From: Cheilinus undulatus
Lineage: Eukaryota; Chordata; Actinopteri; Labriformes; Labridae
Length of the DNA: 64,000 nucleotides
Assembly: GCF_018320785.1 (NCBI RefSeq)
Contig: NC_054869.1
Coordinates: forward strand, 29,614,289 to 29,678,288
Reading direction: 5' to 3'
Position 1 is the stretch's first letter. Each line of letters begins with the position of its first letter. This document shows, piece by piece, positions 1 through 12,714 of the stretch. Under the pieces are notes generated by a model. The model was given only the letters and a program-made list of their open reading frames with translations, ran no database searches and had not been told where the DNA came from. A program made the position numbers and the translations under genes.

Positions 1-1726
1 TTCTCAGCTGGTTTAACCTTGAGACCCACTACCATCTCCTTGAAGAGAAATGTCGACCTAAAATTATGGAAATTTTAATCACTCAGATTATTCTTCTGAA
101 AAATTTGTCTGTTTACCTGGACCTGGACCAAAGAGACAAGACAAAACACACACCTCAAAAAATATCATTACAGAAGCCTGAGAGGAAATTCATGCATACA
201 TATTATTCTAATCCATTTTTCATGATAAAATGAAATCTTTAGCTGTTATGGAGAGATCTTGAGAAATGAACACAGTATTATAGGAAAATCAGCTTTGTTA
301 CTCCAAGATAAATATATGAATAATATTAAATCATAAGATAAAGACCAATACTTATTCATTATCACAGAAAATGGAATAAGGTCAAATGTATGGAGGTATT
401 TCTGTTGTTGGCTTCTATACATCATAGACTTTCTGCCTCAAATTTTTTCCTCAAACACATCCACAAACTACTTTTTATTTATTTTTTTTATTTAACCAGA
501 TAAAACCCACTGAGATTGAGATCTCTTTCACAAGGGTCCCAGCCCACCAGTTGAGGACCACTGTTGTTTTCTTTGATTCTTCAGCCTAGTACCACATTAA
601 AATGATTTTCAAATGAATCTACAAGATAGCAATCTAGTACTTAAACGGTAAGCTGAGAACCATCATTGTCGGTGGCTGGAAAGTAATTAAAAGACAATTT
701 CATTTTTAGGTGGTATTAAATTATGATTGAAAAAGAAAGAAAATCTCAACTCGCTCGTCCCCCTTTAGACAGACCTGTAATGTATATACTAAAATCATAT
801 TCATTCAGTTGTTCTATTTTTCCATGTTTTATCTTTTCTTTTAAGATTTCAGGGTAATTTATTAGTACCCAAAAGATAAATTTGTTGTGCAGACTGGAGT
901 TCAGCATCCCAGAGACAAAAACAAAAAATAACAACACTGATTCACAATTCCAGACAAAATTAATAAAAAAAAAAAAACTACCATAAAAATGTTAAAAACA
1001 AACACTGATGATTAAAAACAGGTCATGATATAGTGCTTTTAAAGACACCCATTTGTAAACAATACTTTTAGAAAGTACCAAAGTGCTTTTGAAGACTCCC
1101 TAAAATAATACATATTCCATTAAAGTTGAGGTATATCATCTTGTGCTAGTTTTGTTGAGAAGTGCTATAGCTGCAGGTAAAAAAGTGTTGAAACTCTGGA
1201 TTTAAAGGATGAGCATAGTCATGGAGAACAGAACTGGCCTTACTATGCAGCTGTAAAGAATAAATATCTACTGTATAACTTTCATATGTTATACAGTCAT
1301 ATTTCTCACCTGAAACTTAATATGATGCATCTTGTGCATTTGCATATTTATGTGCTGCCATTCCAATGACATCACTTCATATGTGCTAAATTAAAATAAG
1401 TAAAAAAAATGTTAACATCATACTAAATACACGCATTTTGCTTCCTTAGGCTAAGGTTATGTTAAACAAAAATTACATGGTTGCAAACTAACTAAAAATA
1501 TTTCAGAAATGCCTGCTTATAACACATTATTAAAAGCAAAGTTTCATATATAGCCTGTCATCTTCCAAGTTATTCCTGTGAACCCTGACCTGAACTATTT
1601 GCCCCCTCTGCTTTTAATCTATTTAACATTCTAAGGCAGGCATTTCCACTGTGTTGCAGCAACACTAAGAATACTGCTGTACTCTCCTAGAGTTTTTTTA
1701 AATTATCATTATTATTATTTTAACAG
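1..1726 (+). other. Intron of ccdc158 upstream of the first visible exon
   Basis: AT-rich, no coding exon recognised on either strand. The segment around 484-545 resembles a dispersed fish repeat (T-rich start, then an AACCAGATAAAACCCACTGA-type core). The acceptor TTTTAACAG at 1718-1726 ends the intron. Confidence 0.6.
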
Positions 1727-4700
1727 TGCAGAGCTTGATAGTCGCACCAAAGAAACCCAGAGGCTCCAGGAAGAGGTGGAACATGCAACCAAGCTTGCTT
1801 TGCAGAAGTTTGGCCGCACGTATAGTATCCACAGCTCACCAGGACAAAGCTGCAACAACCACAGCTTTAATTTCTGTGAGTCAAGCAGCTTCTATTCACA
1901 TTTTGTTTATTTGATAGTAACATATTAGTAACAACAAAGATAGAGAAATAATGTTGTGCCAACTAATTGCTGATCATTTTGCTTTTTATGCACCTCAGTA
2001 ATCAAGAGGTTATATTGAACTAAATATCACAATGTGTAAGCACAAAGGCATGTTTTTCTAATAATTTACCCTGAAAATTTACATCTTGTGCCGATGTCTT
2101 CTTTTTACAGATGGCTCCCCTGAGGACTCCTCTGTTCTTCAAACCCAACAACATGTAGTTACTCAGCCCCCAGTCTATGACCTAGATAGTTTTAACCAAA
2201 TGGGGGCCCCAAAAGATAACTGTTCTCCTAAAGAAGAGGTGTTTGAAAATGTAATGGATGGTTGTCTGCAAAAGCTGTCTGACTTGCATCTCAGAGAGGT
2301 TCGTACTTTTATTTTTGGCATAAATCTCACTGGTGCTGTAGTGTTTGAACAGCTGTATTCTAAATTCCTTCTTTGTAATGTATTCATTTTCACTGTTCAA
2401 TACAGACTCCTGCTCAACCCCAACAAGAGACACTCACTATGGATGAAGCCTTCATGAATTTGCAGACTGAGTTGCATAAGGTCCACATGGAGAAGGATGT
2501 CCTTTCTGACCTTAGGTGAACACTTTGATAAAATTTATTTGGGGTTCAAAAAGTGTCTCAAATCACTATGACCCACAGATATTTTTATTCCATTAGATTG
2601 AAGGATTCGAGGACACATGTTGTTCAGATGGAAAAGATGCTGTGCATGTTGGAGGAGCTCCAAAACATCAAAAAGGCTGGGGACCAGAAGCTGCAGGAGA
2701 CAGAGCAAGAAACGTTGGCGCTTAACAGAAAAGTAGACAGTTTAGAAAGAAATCTAAAAGAGATGTGCAATGCAGTATTATCTCAGGAGAAACACTGTGG
2801 AGACAATGTTGTCACCAGTACTAAATTCACCATGCCTGGTTCAAGACACCCAGCACATCTTACAAATGATTTGAAAGAAGAGACAAACAAGCTACATGAA
2901 CCTTTTTTGGTAAGCACAAAGCATTACATTAGTCGTAAATAGGGCTGAACGATTTGCGAAAATAATCTGATTGCAGTTTTATTTCCCAATACTGTGATTG
3001 CGGTTTAATATGGGATAATTTTTTAGGTTCTTCATCTTGTGTATTTTTCAACAAATGCAACATAAATCATTCTTTATTATAACCTACATAATATCAGATT
3101 GAATTAACTAGGGCAGTAGAATTTTAAAAAGTATTGTTTTGTGATTATTTTGGCTCATATTGAAAATTATAGCAACTGCTGTATTGAAGGGGATGATCAT
3201 TTTGTCTATCTTTTTTTTAGTTTTGGAAAAACATTCATAAAAGAGGAAATGTGTTTTGTGTGAACTATTCTCAAAAAAGACACTTGCATGTTTGCGTAAT
3301 GTGCATACAATCTCTGCTGCTGCTGCTGCTGCTGCTGCAAAAAAAAATATTGAACTGATATGTTAACATATTTAGGTTAAATAAATATTCTAACTTCTGC
3401 AGTTTGTAAACTGCAGCAGGCCATACTGAGGTTTAATCTAATTTGTGATTAATTGCCTAGCCCTTGTTGTGAATTAGACTTACACCTTTTCTTCTGTTAT
3501 ATGTGACTTTTCTCTGTTTCATGGTGGTCACAGGAACAGCACGGGAGTGAAGAAAGCAGTGGAGTAATAAACAAAAAAGAAAGGTAATCAGCAACTATTC
3601 TGATAACTATGTATTTTAATGTAAGATACTGTTTAATCAGTGTTTTAGTAAATCACTTTTTATATTGTATTATTTAGTGATTGGGTTCATCAATGAAAAA
3701 AGATGGGGAGGTGAAAATTGGCTTTTATGTAAATTAAAACACGTGTGGTTCAATCTTTTCTTTAAGTTTGCCCATTTAAGCTATCATATGCTATGCAACA
3801 CTACAATGTTTTTAATAGGTTGAAAAAAATGCCTAATTCAAAAAAGTATAGCAGTGTTATTAAGCATTCCCTCACTCTACTCCTCAGATTTGAAGACCTG
3901 ATTGCATGTGTTTGTCAGGAGATGGCGCTGTTGACTGACAAACTTTACTCATCAAAAAACAACAGCATCAACCTCAGTGCCAAGTTGGAGCTGCTCAAGT
4001 AAGTCTTTCTTCAAACCTATTTTATGCCACTTGTATCTGATAGTGTTTTTTATTTCATAGGCTAAATTAACCAGGCAATATTAAATTTCTGAAAAAAAAA
4101 AGAATATATATTACATTTATTTATAATCTCTTTGCCCAGGAAACTTGCAGAGAGACAGGTATCCCTGCACCAGTGTCAGCTCAGTGAACTTGAGTCAACC
4201 CTTGGCAGCTACAAAGATCAGGTGAGGAAGGATGTACTGTAACATTATTCTGCTAAGTTGGTGAATGTTGCTGAACTACGTTTCACTGAGTAGAAATATG
4301 CAATGACAATGAAGTACAGTAAAGAAAGTGTCAAAAGTGCCAAAGTGTCAACAAATCAGCCACATTGAGCATACCAGGATTTCTTTAATTCTAACTAAGA
4401 TTATGGATGTGAACAATCAATGCTGATGAAATTGCTTTTTGATAATACCATTGTAAGGATGATAGCTGATTTTTTATGGCTGTGTTTTGATTTGCGGCCT
4501 TTATAGGTTTGTTGTCTAGAGAAGCAGCTCAGTGAGGCTCAGTCCCAGCTGGTGGATGCCCAGAGAGAGAGAGAGCAATCTGTACGACAGACAGAGGAGC
4601 TTCAGTCTCAACTGCATCAACTCAAGGTGCCACATCAAGAACATTTTTTGTATGCTTTTCTGTTGTGGTGTTTTTTCACTAAGTGTTCTGGTTTGGTTCA

Positions 4701-7700
4701 GCACAGTTTGTCCACATTTTTTTTTGCAGCTTAACCTTTAGGGTCAAATAGGGACATCTTGTACTCCAACAGAAGGTTGCCATAAAAGCAGGTTGTCACA
4801 GATCAGTTATTTTGATACCTTTCCCAACTTTTGATGGTGAAACACAAATAATGGAGTACCACAGCTAACCAAACTAAACTAGACTGCTTGGTGGAAACCC
4901 AGCTTTTTTGGGGGTACCTTAAATACTCTAATTCAGTTAATGCTTAAGATTTGGTGACCCTATTATGATGTGGGAAAAGGAATGAGTGGTGTGTAATTTG
5001 GTGGTTAAACAGGTTACAACACTGGTGGGAAGAGTGAAAGAGGATGTCAAGATATAGGTAGAGACTAGTTTCTTCCTCTGGTTTACTGACACTGACCACA
5101 GTGCTAGTCGGCTTCAGTTATGCTCAGAGGGGACATCTGATAAGAAGGGCTACAATATTATGATGTATTTTGAAGCCAAAAATATGACACTTGACAAACT
5201 ACATTTTGCCCATTATGCGTCATGTGTGTTCGTCATTGTCCAACTCCAGGATGAACATTAAGTTCACTTCATCCTTTTTGGTTTAGAGTGGTTAAACATC
5301 TTTGCACTCCATTAGACTTAATGAACTATTACCGGGACAAGTGCTCTTATCTACAGTGTAGACCTTAAACTTTTGGTTTATAAGCGGGTAAGTGAACCAA
5401 AAAGTAAAGAGGATGGCTTACTTTTTCCATCATTTAAGCATTGTTATGACTGATAATAATAATGATGTTAATAACTGAATATCCTGTGATCTATGTTTTA
5501 AAATTAAATATGTTTTAAGATAAATACCTAGTGTAGGCGGAAGATTTCTTACCACTGCACCCTAATTTGGCAGGAAATTTGGCCACTACCATCATCTTTT
5601 AAATCCGGTCAAAGTAATATCACAGACTCTGTAAAATCCGACAGTGTATCTCTTTCAGAAGAATAAATATCATATCTTTGAAGGATGAGACCTCTGATTT
5701 ACATTTTTTTTTTCTACAAAGCCTTAAACAAGTATGCAGGCTGACACACATCGCACTTTTACATAGTTTGTGAAATCCAAATTGCATCTTTATCAGAAGA
5801 ATTAATATAACATTTTTGTATGATGAAACTTCAGATTTACACCTCTTTTTTTTAGATAACGCCTATGACTAGTCTGCACACTAATAACACACCCAGTAAA
5901 CCTGATGCAGCCTTCGAAAAAGTGTGACTGAATGTACAAACTTTGTTTTCTTCACTTAGTGACCCAAAGGGCTAAACGTATTGTACCCTGTTGCCACTGC
6001 ATGTAAATAGGGATCTTCACATTTCTAATAACTTAACAAAATCTTTTTTTCTTTTCTTTTTAAATTATAACTTTAAAGTGGTTGATTTTTTTATTTTAAA
6101 GCCTGTTGCTCATTTTCCCTTCAGTGGAATTTTACCATTGTTTTGATTACAACACTTTCTTAGTTTTCATGTGAGTGTATAGGACCAGGTGTTATTCTTC
6201 TGAAGGATTTACTTTAACCCAGAGCATGCCAACCATCCAAGAATAACAGAGGATAAAATACAGGGCAAGTTTCTTACTCATGAGATTATATTTCTTCATC
6301 CTGCTGAAAGTTTATTATTCGTTTGTTCATGTAAATATAATCAGCCCTCTGAGCGTCCTGCTCTATCCTCTAGAGGTGTGATGAGAAGCAGCGGTGTGAG
6401 CTCCAGGAGGAGGTAAAGGTCCTGAGAGGACAGCTGGAGGCAGCCAAGATGCAGCTTTGCAGAGATGAGGAGGAGAGAACCTGCCTGGAGGCCCTGCTGG
6501 AGCAGAGGGCCCAGGAGGGGAGGAAATCCCAGGAACTCTTGGAGGAGAAAACCAAAGAACTCTACCTTAGGCAGCAAAATGCCAAACAGGTAATAAACCA
6601 CAAAATGATATCATATGGTGTACGAGTGATCAGAAACTCCCCGTCAGTTTTTCATTATTCATTGAAATTGATGGATTTTTCCAGCTCTATGGCAGGCTGG
6701 AGGAGGCTGAGCAACAGTGCCAGATCCTACAAGCACAGGGAGAGACCCTGAGGCTTCAGCTTGATGATCGAGAGAGGATGATGGGTGTTCTGAGGCTGCA
6801 AATGGAGAGCAGCATTCAGATGGCAGTACAGCACAGCCACACCATCGACAACCTTCACCAGGAGAACAGCCTCATCAGCAACCAGCTTAACCAGCAAAAG
6901 CAGGAGGTTCAGCAGCTCAGGGTAAGAAATATGGCAGAAAAATCACTGAAGCATGGTCAAATCTTTGAAGTACATTGTCACACCTTATAAGCTTTGTTTG
7001 AATCAACTGCCTTTTCTTGTTGTTTTGTTTCCTTTTTGTTTTGTATACACTGTTTAGGCTGAGTTAGAGCAGAGAAAGTCAGAGCTGTCTGCTGCAGAGC
7101 AGAAGAAACAGCAGCTACAGGCCTCTGTGGCTGAACAGAGTCAGCGAGTTCAAGAGGAAACTATGAAGAAACAACAGGTCACCTCCCAACTGGAGGTACA
7201 GCGCGTGAAGTTTCTCACTCTCACCGGTGAGTTGAACATTACCCACCACCCTAGACACCAGTATCCACCACACATACAGCATTGATCTCATTTAGTGATG
7301 AATAAATGAATGGATGAACTGCTTTGTTTTCATCTCATGTTGAACTAACATCTAACAAATATGAGCTCTTAATATTTAACCAGATTTGAACATACTGCAT
7401 CTAAGAAGGTGTCAAAAAATTAAATTGATTACGGTACATACAGACTTTGAACAAAGTAGTGCAATCAGGCCCTTTTATTCACCAGGGAAGACACAGGGCT
7501 GTTTCTAGAAAGAGTTCAGCTCTCACGGTTTACAGCCAAATCAAATGATCTTTTTGTCCTGCTGAGTTAAATAAACAAAGAGCCATGTTTGGTATGTTTT
7601 CACAGTCAGCCAAGCCCTCTATTGTAGTGTGTGTATGTGTGTAGAAGTGTGTGTTTCTTGCCACAGGTTGTAATATATAAGTGTTTTTTATGGCATGATT

Positions 7701-10700
7701 TCAGAGAAGCACCAGCAGCTGCAACATCTCCACATCTGTAAGAGCAAGGAGCAGGGGGGTGTGGTGCTGAAGCTTCAGAGTCAGCTGAAGAACACCCATA
7801 ATGAGTTGGACCAAGTCAAAAGCACCCTGAGGACCCTGGAAGGAGCTGATGGGCATGGTTAGATCTATGAGAAGGATTTGATTAAAAGATTTCATGTACA
7901 AAGACACATCTGGGGGAATTCCTCTTGTTTGCATACAATTTGTGATCAAGGGAACAGATTACTCTGATTTACTTTCAAAATACCATAAAAAATGATCCTC
8001 CTCTGCTGCATTCCAGCCTGAAAGATATAATCTGTGCAACAATATGTTAGTAATATGATCAGGCTTTTCCAAGATTAAAGCTCTGGAATGAATTCTCTTT
8101 ATTTTGTGAACAGTGTTCTCTTTCATCTGATCACCTTCCTGCACTCTTTCTGTCCATCTTCTCTTTGGCTTGTGGGTTTGTCTCCAACGCAGGCCTCCAA
8201 GTAGCCATGGAGATGCAGAAGAAGATCACAGCCAGGAGAGAGCAGATTGACTCTCTGCAGGGCAAAATCCAACATTTGGAGGAGACTATGGAGAAACTGC
8301 TTCAGGTGAAAACATTTCTAGAAATAAAACCTGCACTTTTGTAGTAGGCGTGTTCAACTGTTTTTGATTTCTAAGCCCTCTTAAAGCTTTGACTGTTTTA
8401 TTTTTCTATTAACTGTTGCATTATGAGGGTTTTTTTGCAAAGAAATAAAAAAAAACAAAGACTGTCCAGAGAGACGATATTTCTCACTTGTCAACACCAT
8501 CCGTCACACATCCTATTTAGGAGAAACACCAACAGAGCCTCCAGCACCAGCACCAGCTCCAGGAGCTATCCTTCATCAGGGAGGAGAAAAGACAACTTCG
8601 CAGTGAGCTGGAGACCCTTTGCTCTAAAGATAAACAACTCAGGGATCGGATCAGCCAGCTGGAGGCACTCCTTCATAAGGTAGGGGTCATTTACACCTTA
8701 AAGCTTATTATATTATAACCAAATGATTATGTGGCCTATGGAACGGCTTTATTAAGATGGGATAAGCACACATAGTTTAAAATCAAAAGAGGCAACACAA
8801 AGGAGTTCTAGACATTTTGCAATAAACAGTTAGAATATGTTCTCACATATATACTGTATTTAAAAGCACACAGTCCTATTGGTCTTTGAGGTCAAAGTGT
8901 CAGTCATGAATGGGGCACCATTAAAGGTTATGTCCGCACCTACCACATAGCAGAGGCCTTTGCCCTTGATATAGGCAGCCGGGGTTCAAATCTGGCTTAG
9001 GGGGCTCCTTTCCTGCATGTCATTCCTCATACTCTCTTTCCTCTGTTACCAACTCTACTCCACTTTCCTGTCTACAAGCAAGAAGTCAACAGTTTTGAGT
9101 ATAGTTTTAGGTATGATTTTAAACAAGCTAACAGCTCATGATCCACAACCAATTATAAAAAATGTTTAATGTGATGGAATAACATTTTTCATCCTCAAAG
9201 TTGCTGTTGTATCATTGCAAAATGTATCATCACTTCTCCCTAAATTGTTTCTATCTCACTCTGTAAGAAATAAAGAATCTAAATTTACTTATCAAGTTGA
9301 AATAATTTAAAGGCCTTTTCTGCTTCTTTCCATCTCTGCATTATTGTTTTGTGTTTTCTGTATCTACCCAAAGATGTCAGAGAGCTTTGCAGATTGTCAA
9401 GACTTCATCCAACTGCAGGAGCAAGAGTTTTTCCGTCTGAAACTCAAGCATGCCCTGGACTTAAAGGTAGAAGTTGATAATGCACCAAGAGTTACTGTAA
9501 AACATACTTTGTATGTAGAAATTTGCTCTTATTTAATTTATGTACTATTACTATGCTTTTAGAAAGTTATGTATCTGCCTTCCTCTAATTACACTTTTTA
9601 TGTTACCTTGCTTTTAAAAAGAGCCAAGCACAAATGTTGAAGAATAATAATTTTGATATCCAATGCAGGAACTTCAAGGTCAGAATTTAACAGCTCCACC
9701 TGACCTGGACTTCCCGTCCTCATCAGCACTCCCTGCTCCACCCTCTTCCCAGCACGCCTCCAGCACTCACATAACTGTAAGTTAGCACTTCTTCGTATAG
9801 CTTTTGTCTTTCTCCTACAGCCTGAACCCGTAAACCACATTTGTGAATCATTGTTTGTTTGGCTGCAAAGACCTGAGCTCAGCACATCTGTTTGGTCTTT
9901 ATATCAAAAACATGCTCATCATTACATTCCTGTGGCAAGGAGGGAAACCTGACTGTTAATCATTTCACTACCGCAGTAACATGCTGTTTAGTTTGTCTCA
10001 TATTTTCAGAGCTTAAACATAAAAAAGATCCTGTTGCTTATTGTCAAAAACATTTTTTCTGCATGTCCTGGTGTCTTTGTTACAATGCTGGCAAATCAGA
10101 CCAGTTTTTTTAATACTGACATCACCACAGCATGCCTTGACACTACCTATGTTTCTCCCCCACAAGCAGCAGAAGAGCTCTGTCAAGGAGTTCAGGTCTC
10201 TAGCCAAAGAGTTGCAAGGAGTGATTTCAGAGAACCACAGACCACACACAGAAAACAACGCCGCCCCCGGCAGCATCTTCAGGAGGAGGTCTGCACCGGA
10301 GAGAGAGCGCAGAACCATATTGTATGTTTCCCACACACTACAGGGATTAGCTCAGTTCTGAGGCTAGCTTAGGTCACATCTGAAATTCATGTGACACTTC
10401 TAAGTGAGCAGGAAGCCCCGCAGGGAGTCCATACTTGACTTGTTTCATTCACTGAGCAATTTGTAATGCTGTTGCCAAGAAATTTCATTAAAATGCCAGA
10501 CAACCCTTTAATTCCTTAACTGTAGCTTCAATCTTCTAACATTTACAGCAGCACTGATGAGGCAGAAGAAATAAAAGCTGCTTCAAGACTGAGAAGAAAA
10601 ACCTGCAGCAGGTAGGAAGAGAACATAAACCCAATCACGCCAATGTTTTTGTTTGAGTCTTTGAACATGACTTGCTCTTTGCATGTCTGAGAGGTGATCA

Positions 10701-11190
10701 CATCATCCTCCCACGTGACCCCTTTAGTTCTCATGCAACATGCAAGACTCCACTAAGTGCTATGTAATGACATGTAATAGCTTGTGCTTGTAAAGAAATA
10801 CTGTCTAAACACAGCGAGTCACATGTCCTGAAGACGGCTGAACTGAATGGGAATAAGATGAACAGCAAAACCTATTCAAAGAGTGAGTTTTCACAACCTA
10901 AATCTTTTTTAGGCTTCCTGTTTCTTGTTTTATCAAGGAAGGGTTTATCTGACATAAATCATCACAGCTTACTGTAACATTAAGTAAAACAGAATACCAG
11001 TTAGAACAAAATGTGAATCTTTGCAAATGTCTGTGTATGATTCTCTAACATCAACATTATGACTCTAGGCTGTGCTGTTTTGAGTCCAGCGACCACAGGA
11101 AGGTACATTTCCTCCCCACAGCTCCTCTCACTGGGTCGCAAGTCACCCGTCCACTCTCTGCTGACCTCTGACCCAAACAGCCAACAGTAA
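1727..11190 (+). CDS. ccdc158: Coiled-coil domain-containing protein 158-like, 3' part of gene (20 exons, 5' end outside window)
   Basis: Twenty exons splice in one frame: 1727-1875, 2111-2298, 2406-2515, 2597-2909, 3534-3583, 3888-3998, 4140-4221, 4507-4626, 6374-6589, 6685-6921, 7058-7226, 7705-7857, 8193-8305, 8521-8679, 9374-9466, 9669-9776, 10167-10321, 10549-10611, 10815-10882 and 11069-11190 (TAA). All borders are AG/GT and phases match at every junction, giving about 925 codons. The product is mostly Glu/Gln/Leu/Lys-rich heptad sequence typical of long coiled coils, e.g. the part starting AELDSRTKETQRLQEEVEHA. After exon 16 it turns Ser/Pro-rich and ends in a basic tail with LGRKSPVHSLL. 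I infer CCDC158 from the coiled-coil architecture, the tail and the neighbours FAM47E and SCARB2; the human protein is about 1100 residues, so the N-terminal part lies upstream. Molecular function is poorly known. Another long coiled-coil protein cannot be excluded by eye. Confidence 0.85.
2940..3465 (-). mobile_element. hAT-type MITE in ccdc158 intron (copy 1)
   Basis: Terminal inverted repeats start TAGGGCTG and end CTAGCCCT. Flanking 8-bp direct repeats GTCGTAAA and GTTGTGAA match at six of eight bases. The sequence is a reverse-oriented relative of 43220-43732 (both share AGGGCTGAACGATTTG and the AT-rich GATTGCGGTTTAA body). It has no transposase and holds a (CTG)8 tract. An 8-bp duplication and short TIR fit hAT. 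Confidence 0.7.
3314..3338. repeat. (CTG)8 microsatellite
   Basis: Eight uninterrupted CTG units inside the intronic hAT MITE, absent from the related copy at 43220-43732. Followed by a run of A. Confidence 0.85.
4735..5971. mobile_element. piggyBac-like non-autonomous element in ccdc158 intron
   Basis: Ends CCTTTAGGGTCA and TGACCCAAAGGG are inverted repeats, flanked by TTAA (4731-4734) and CTAA (5972-5975), a degenerate TTAA duplication. About 1.24 kb, no open frame of note. TTAA target and CCY-type ends suggest piggyBac; Kolobok is the alternative. Confidence 0.5.
8935..9085 (+). mobile_element. tRNA-derived SINE
   Basis: Contains a pol III B box (GGTTCAAATCT at 8983-8993) followed by the body GGCTCCTTTCCTGCATGTCATTCC and a C/T-rich tail, the same family as 58441-59160 and the reverse copy at 62175-62320. 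Located in a ccdc158 intron. Confidence 0.7.
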
Positions 11191-11324
11191 CCAATATGAC
11201 ACAACTGACCTGAGGCTGGCTCCTCTTATCTGTAAGTTTTTAAACCTTTTACATCATATATACGCAGCTTCTACTGTGCGGTTTTTGCTTGAATATATCA
11301 GCAACCTTCAATCAACCATCAGTC

Positions 11325-11420
11325 AGTCACTGTTTGAATAGCGCGAATTCATAACCCAAGTTATCTCAAGACACTTTACAAGGAGCGCAGGTCTAGACCG
11401 CCCTCTCTGATGTGTCCTAT
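11325..11420. repeat. Dispersed fish repeat fragment
   Basis: The block AGCGCGAATTCATAACCCAA...CAAGACACTTTACAAGGAGC resembles a common fish repeat whose core is 'CAATTCATAAC...AAGGCACTTTACA'. A related core is near 44423-44490. Family not identified. Confidence 0.4.
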
Positions 11421-11596
11421 TATAATAGACCAGCGTAATCATTAATATTATTACAGAGACTATACCCTATTATAAGAAGACCAGCATTCATTTATCATAG
11501 CTGTGGAGTTGTATTGCTCTTGGATTCAAACTGTTTTAGTAACAATTATAGATGAAAGTATGATACCAAAAGATGAAGCACTGATACTGTAATACT

Positions 11597-12064
11597 TAAC
11601 CTTGCAAAGCACATGGATACGCCTGTTTCCATGTTTCTCACTGGCATATCCATCTTGCAAAGCTCCCGTCTGAACCGTTTTGGCCCGGTTAGAAAGTGAC
11701 AGGACCAATCAGCATCGAGGGGCAGTACTGCCAGTTTTATCAGAGCAGCTTGACAACATTTCTTTGTTAAAAGAAGAAAAAAGAATAGCACTGAGTTGTT
11801 TTCTTTTCAAAAACCACAAAAGTTGTGTACTGACATGTCTACAGTCGCAATGGTTTGTGTTATGCAGTTCTTTATGGAGTTTACTCCTTTGGTAGGGGCG
11901 CGTGTTATGTTGCTCCGATTGTCCCGTAAAGATGTGACGGACAGAGCATTCATCCAATCAGCCTCTGAGTTGTTTTTTCACTGGCTCAGCCCTTTCTCAA
12001 ACACTGTCTGTGAGTGGTTTTCCAAATGGATGTGTGAAACAAATCCATCTGGCATGCCAGGTTA
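11597..12064 (+). mobile_element. Mutator-like non-autonomous transposon, copy A
   Basis: 468 bp with inverted ends TAACCTTGCAAAGCACATGGAT and the reverse of ATCCATCTGGCATGCCAGGTTA, flanked by a perfect 9-bp duplication TGTAATACT (11588-11596 and 12065-12073). Related over its length to 58534-59087. No transposase. A 9-bp duplication suggests Mutator-like; Merlin (8-9 bp) is the alternative. Confidence 0.75.
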
Positions 12065-12271
12065 TGTAATACTAGCATGAGCAAAAACAATGGCAATGAA
12101 GAGAAAGATGAATAACATATATAAAGGTGATGATAGAAATGCAGTTTTAGCTGTTTTTAAGTTCACTACAAGATATGAGATATGAATACAGTAGTTATAA
12201 TAATAATAATTTAGAAAATAATAGTAGTGATAATTATGTATAATGATAATTGAAACAATATTAATAATAAC

Positions 12272-12324
12272 TAATAATAATAATAATAATAATAATTATT
12301 ATTATTATTATTATTATTATTATT
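12272..12324. repeat. (TAA)n/(ATT)n self-complementary microsatellite
   Basis: About 23 bp of TAA repeats run directly into about 30 bp of ATT repeats, so the tract can fold on itself. It lies in the proposed ccdc158 3' UTR intron. Confidence 0.8.
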
Positions 12325-12664
12325 GCCTTGCACCATTTAACTGAGAGAGAAATCATAACAGATTCACTCCCTTGTTAGCACTCCAGGAATAGAAAGACAG
12401 GTGGTTTATATTGATTCATCTTTATTATTCCATCAACTTTCCCTGAAAGAAATGAGGCTGCAAACAAGTTTGAAGATTCTGCATGATGCACTGATGCAAC
12501 TGTTACACTTGTTTCCATATGATTGTTTAAATGATATCAACTGATCTCTGCACCCTTTTTGTCTTTCAGAAAGCTCCAAAGCTCCCTGATCAGACTGACA
12601 ACAAAAGGTTTTCAAGGAAAATAACAATCAGATGTACTAGGTATATCGAGCATTATTTATTCAG

Positions 12665-12670
12665 AATAAA
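12665..12670 (+). terminator. Poly(A) signal AATAAA, ccdc158
   Basis: Canonical AATAAA followed within 20-40 nt by a T/G-rich downstream element (GTTTGTCTGTTTTTTAAAGG, then TGTTTTTGAGTTTT). It lies about 95 nt into the proposed last exon. Confidence 0.6.
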
Positions 12671-12708
12671 GTTTGTCTGTTTTTTAAAGGAGTGTTTTTG
12701 AGTTTTCA

Positions 12709-12714
12709 TTTATT
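12709..12714 (-). terminator. Possible poly(A) signal of the - strand FAM47E-like gene
   Basis: TTTATT on the + strand reads AATAAA on the - strand. It lies about 1 kb downstream of the last FAM47E-like exon and only 40 bp beyond the ccdc158 AATAAA, so the two genes would be tail-to-tail with nearly touching 3' ends. Unproven. Confidence 0.3.

Larger units (their letters stand above)
11191..12690 (+). other. ccdc158: ccdc158 3' UTR, probably spliced
   Basis: After the TAA at 11188-11190 the exon seems to end at 11231 before a strong donor (TCT|GTAAGT). A matching acceptor with pyrimidine tract (GTCTTTCAG|AAAGC) gives a last exon from 12570, followed by AATAAA at 12665-12670 and a T/G-rich stretch. 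The 1.34 kb intron holds a repeat-like segment near 11325-11420, a complete 9-bp-TSD transposon (11597-12064) and a trinucleotide tract. The 3' UTR intron starts 41 nt after the stop, below the usual 50-55 nt threshold for nonsense-mediated decay. This is inferred from splice signals only. Confidence 0.5.

Noticed and set aside
10013..10372. 107- and 112-codon frames on both strands near 10 kb
   Set aside because: Shadows of ccdc158 exon 17; the true frame continues the coiled-coil protein with matching splice phases.
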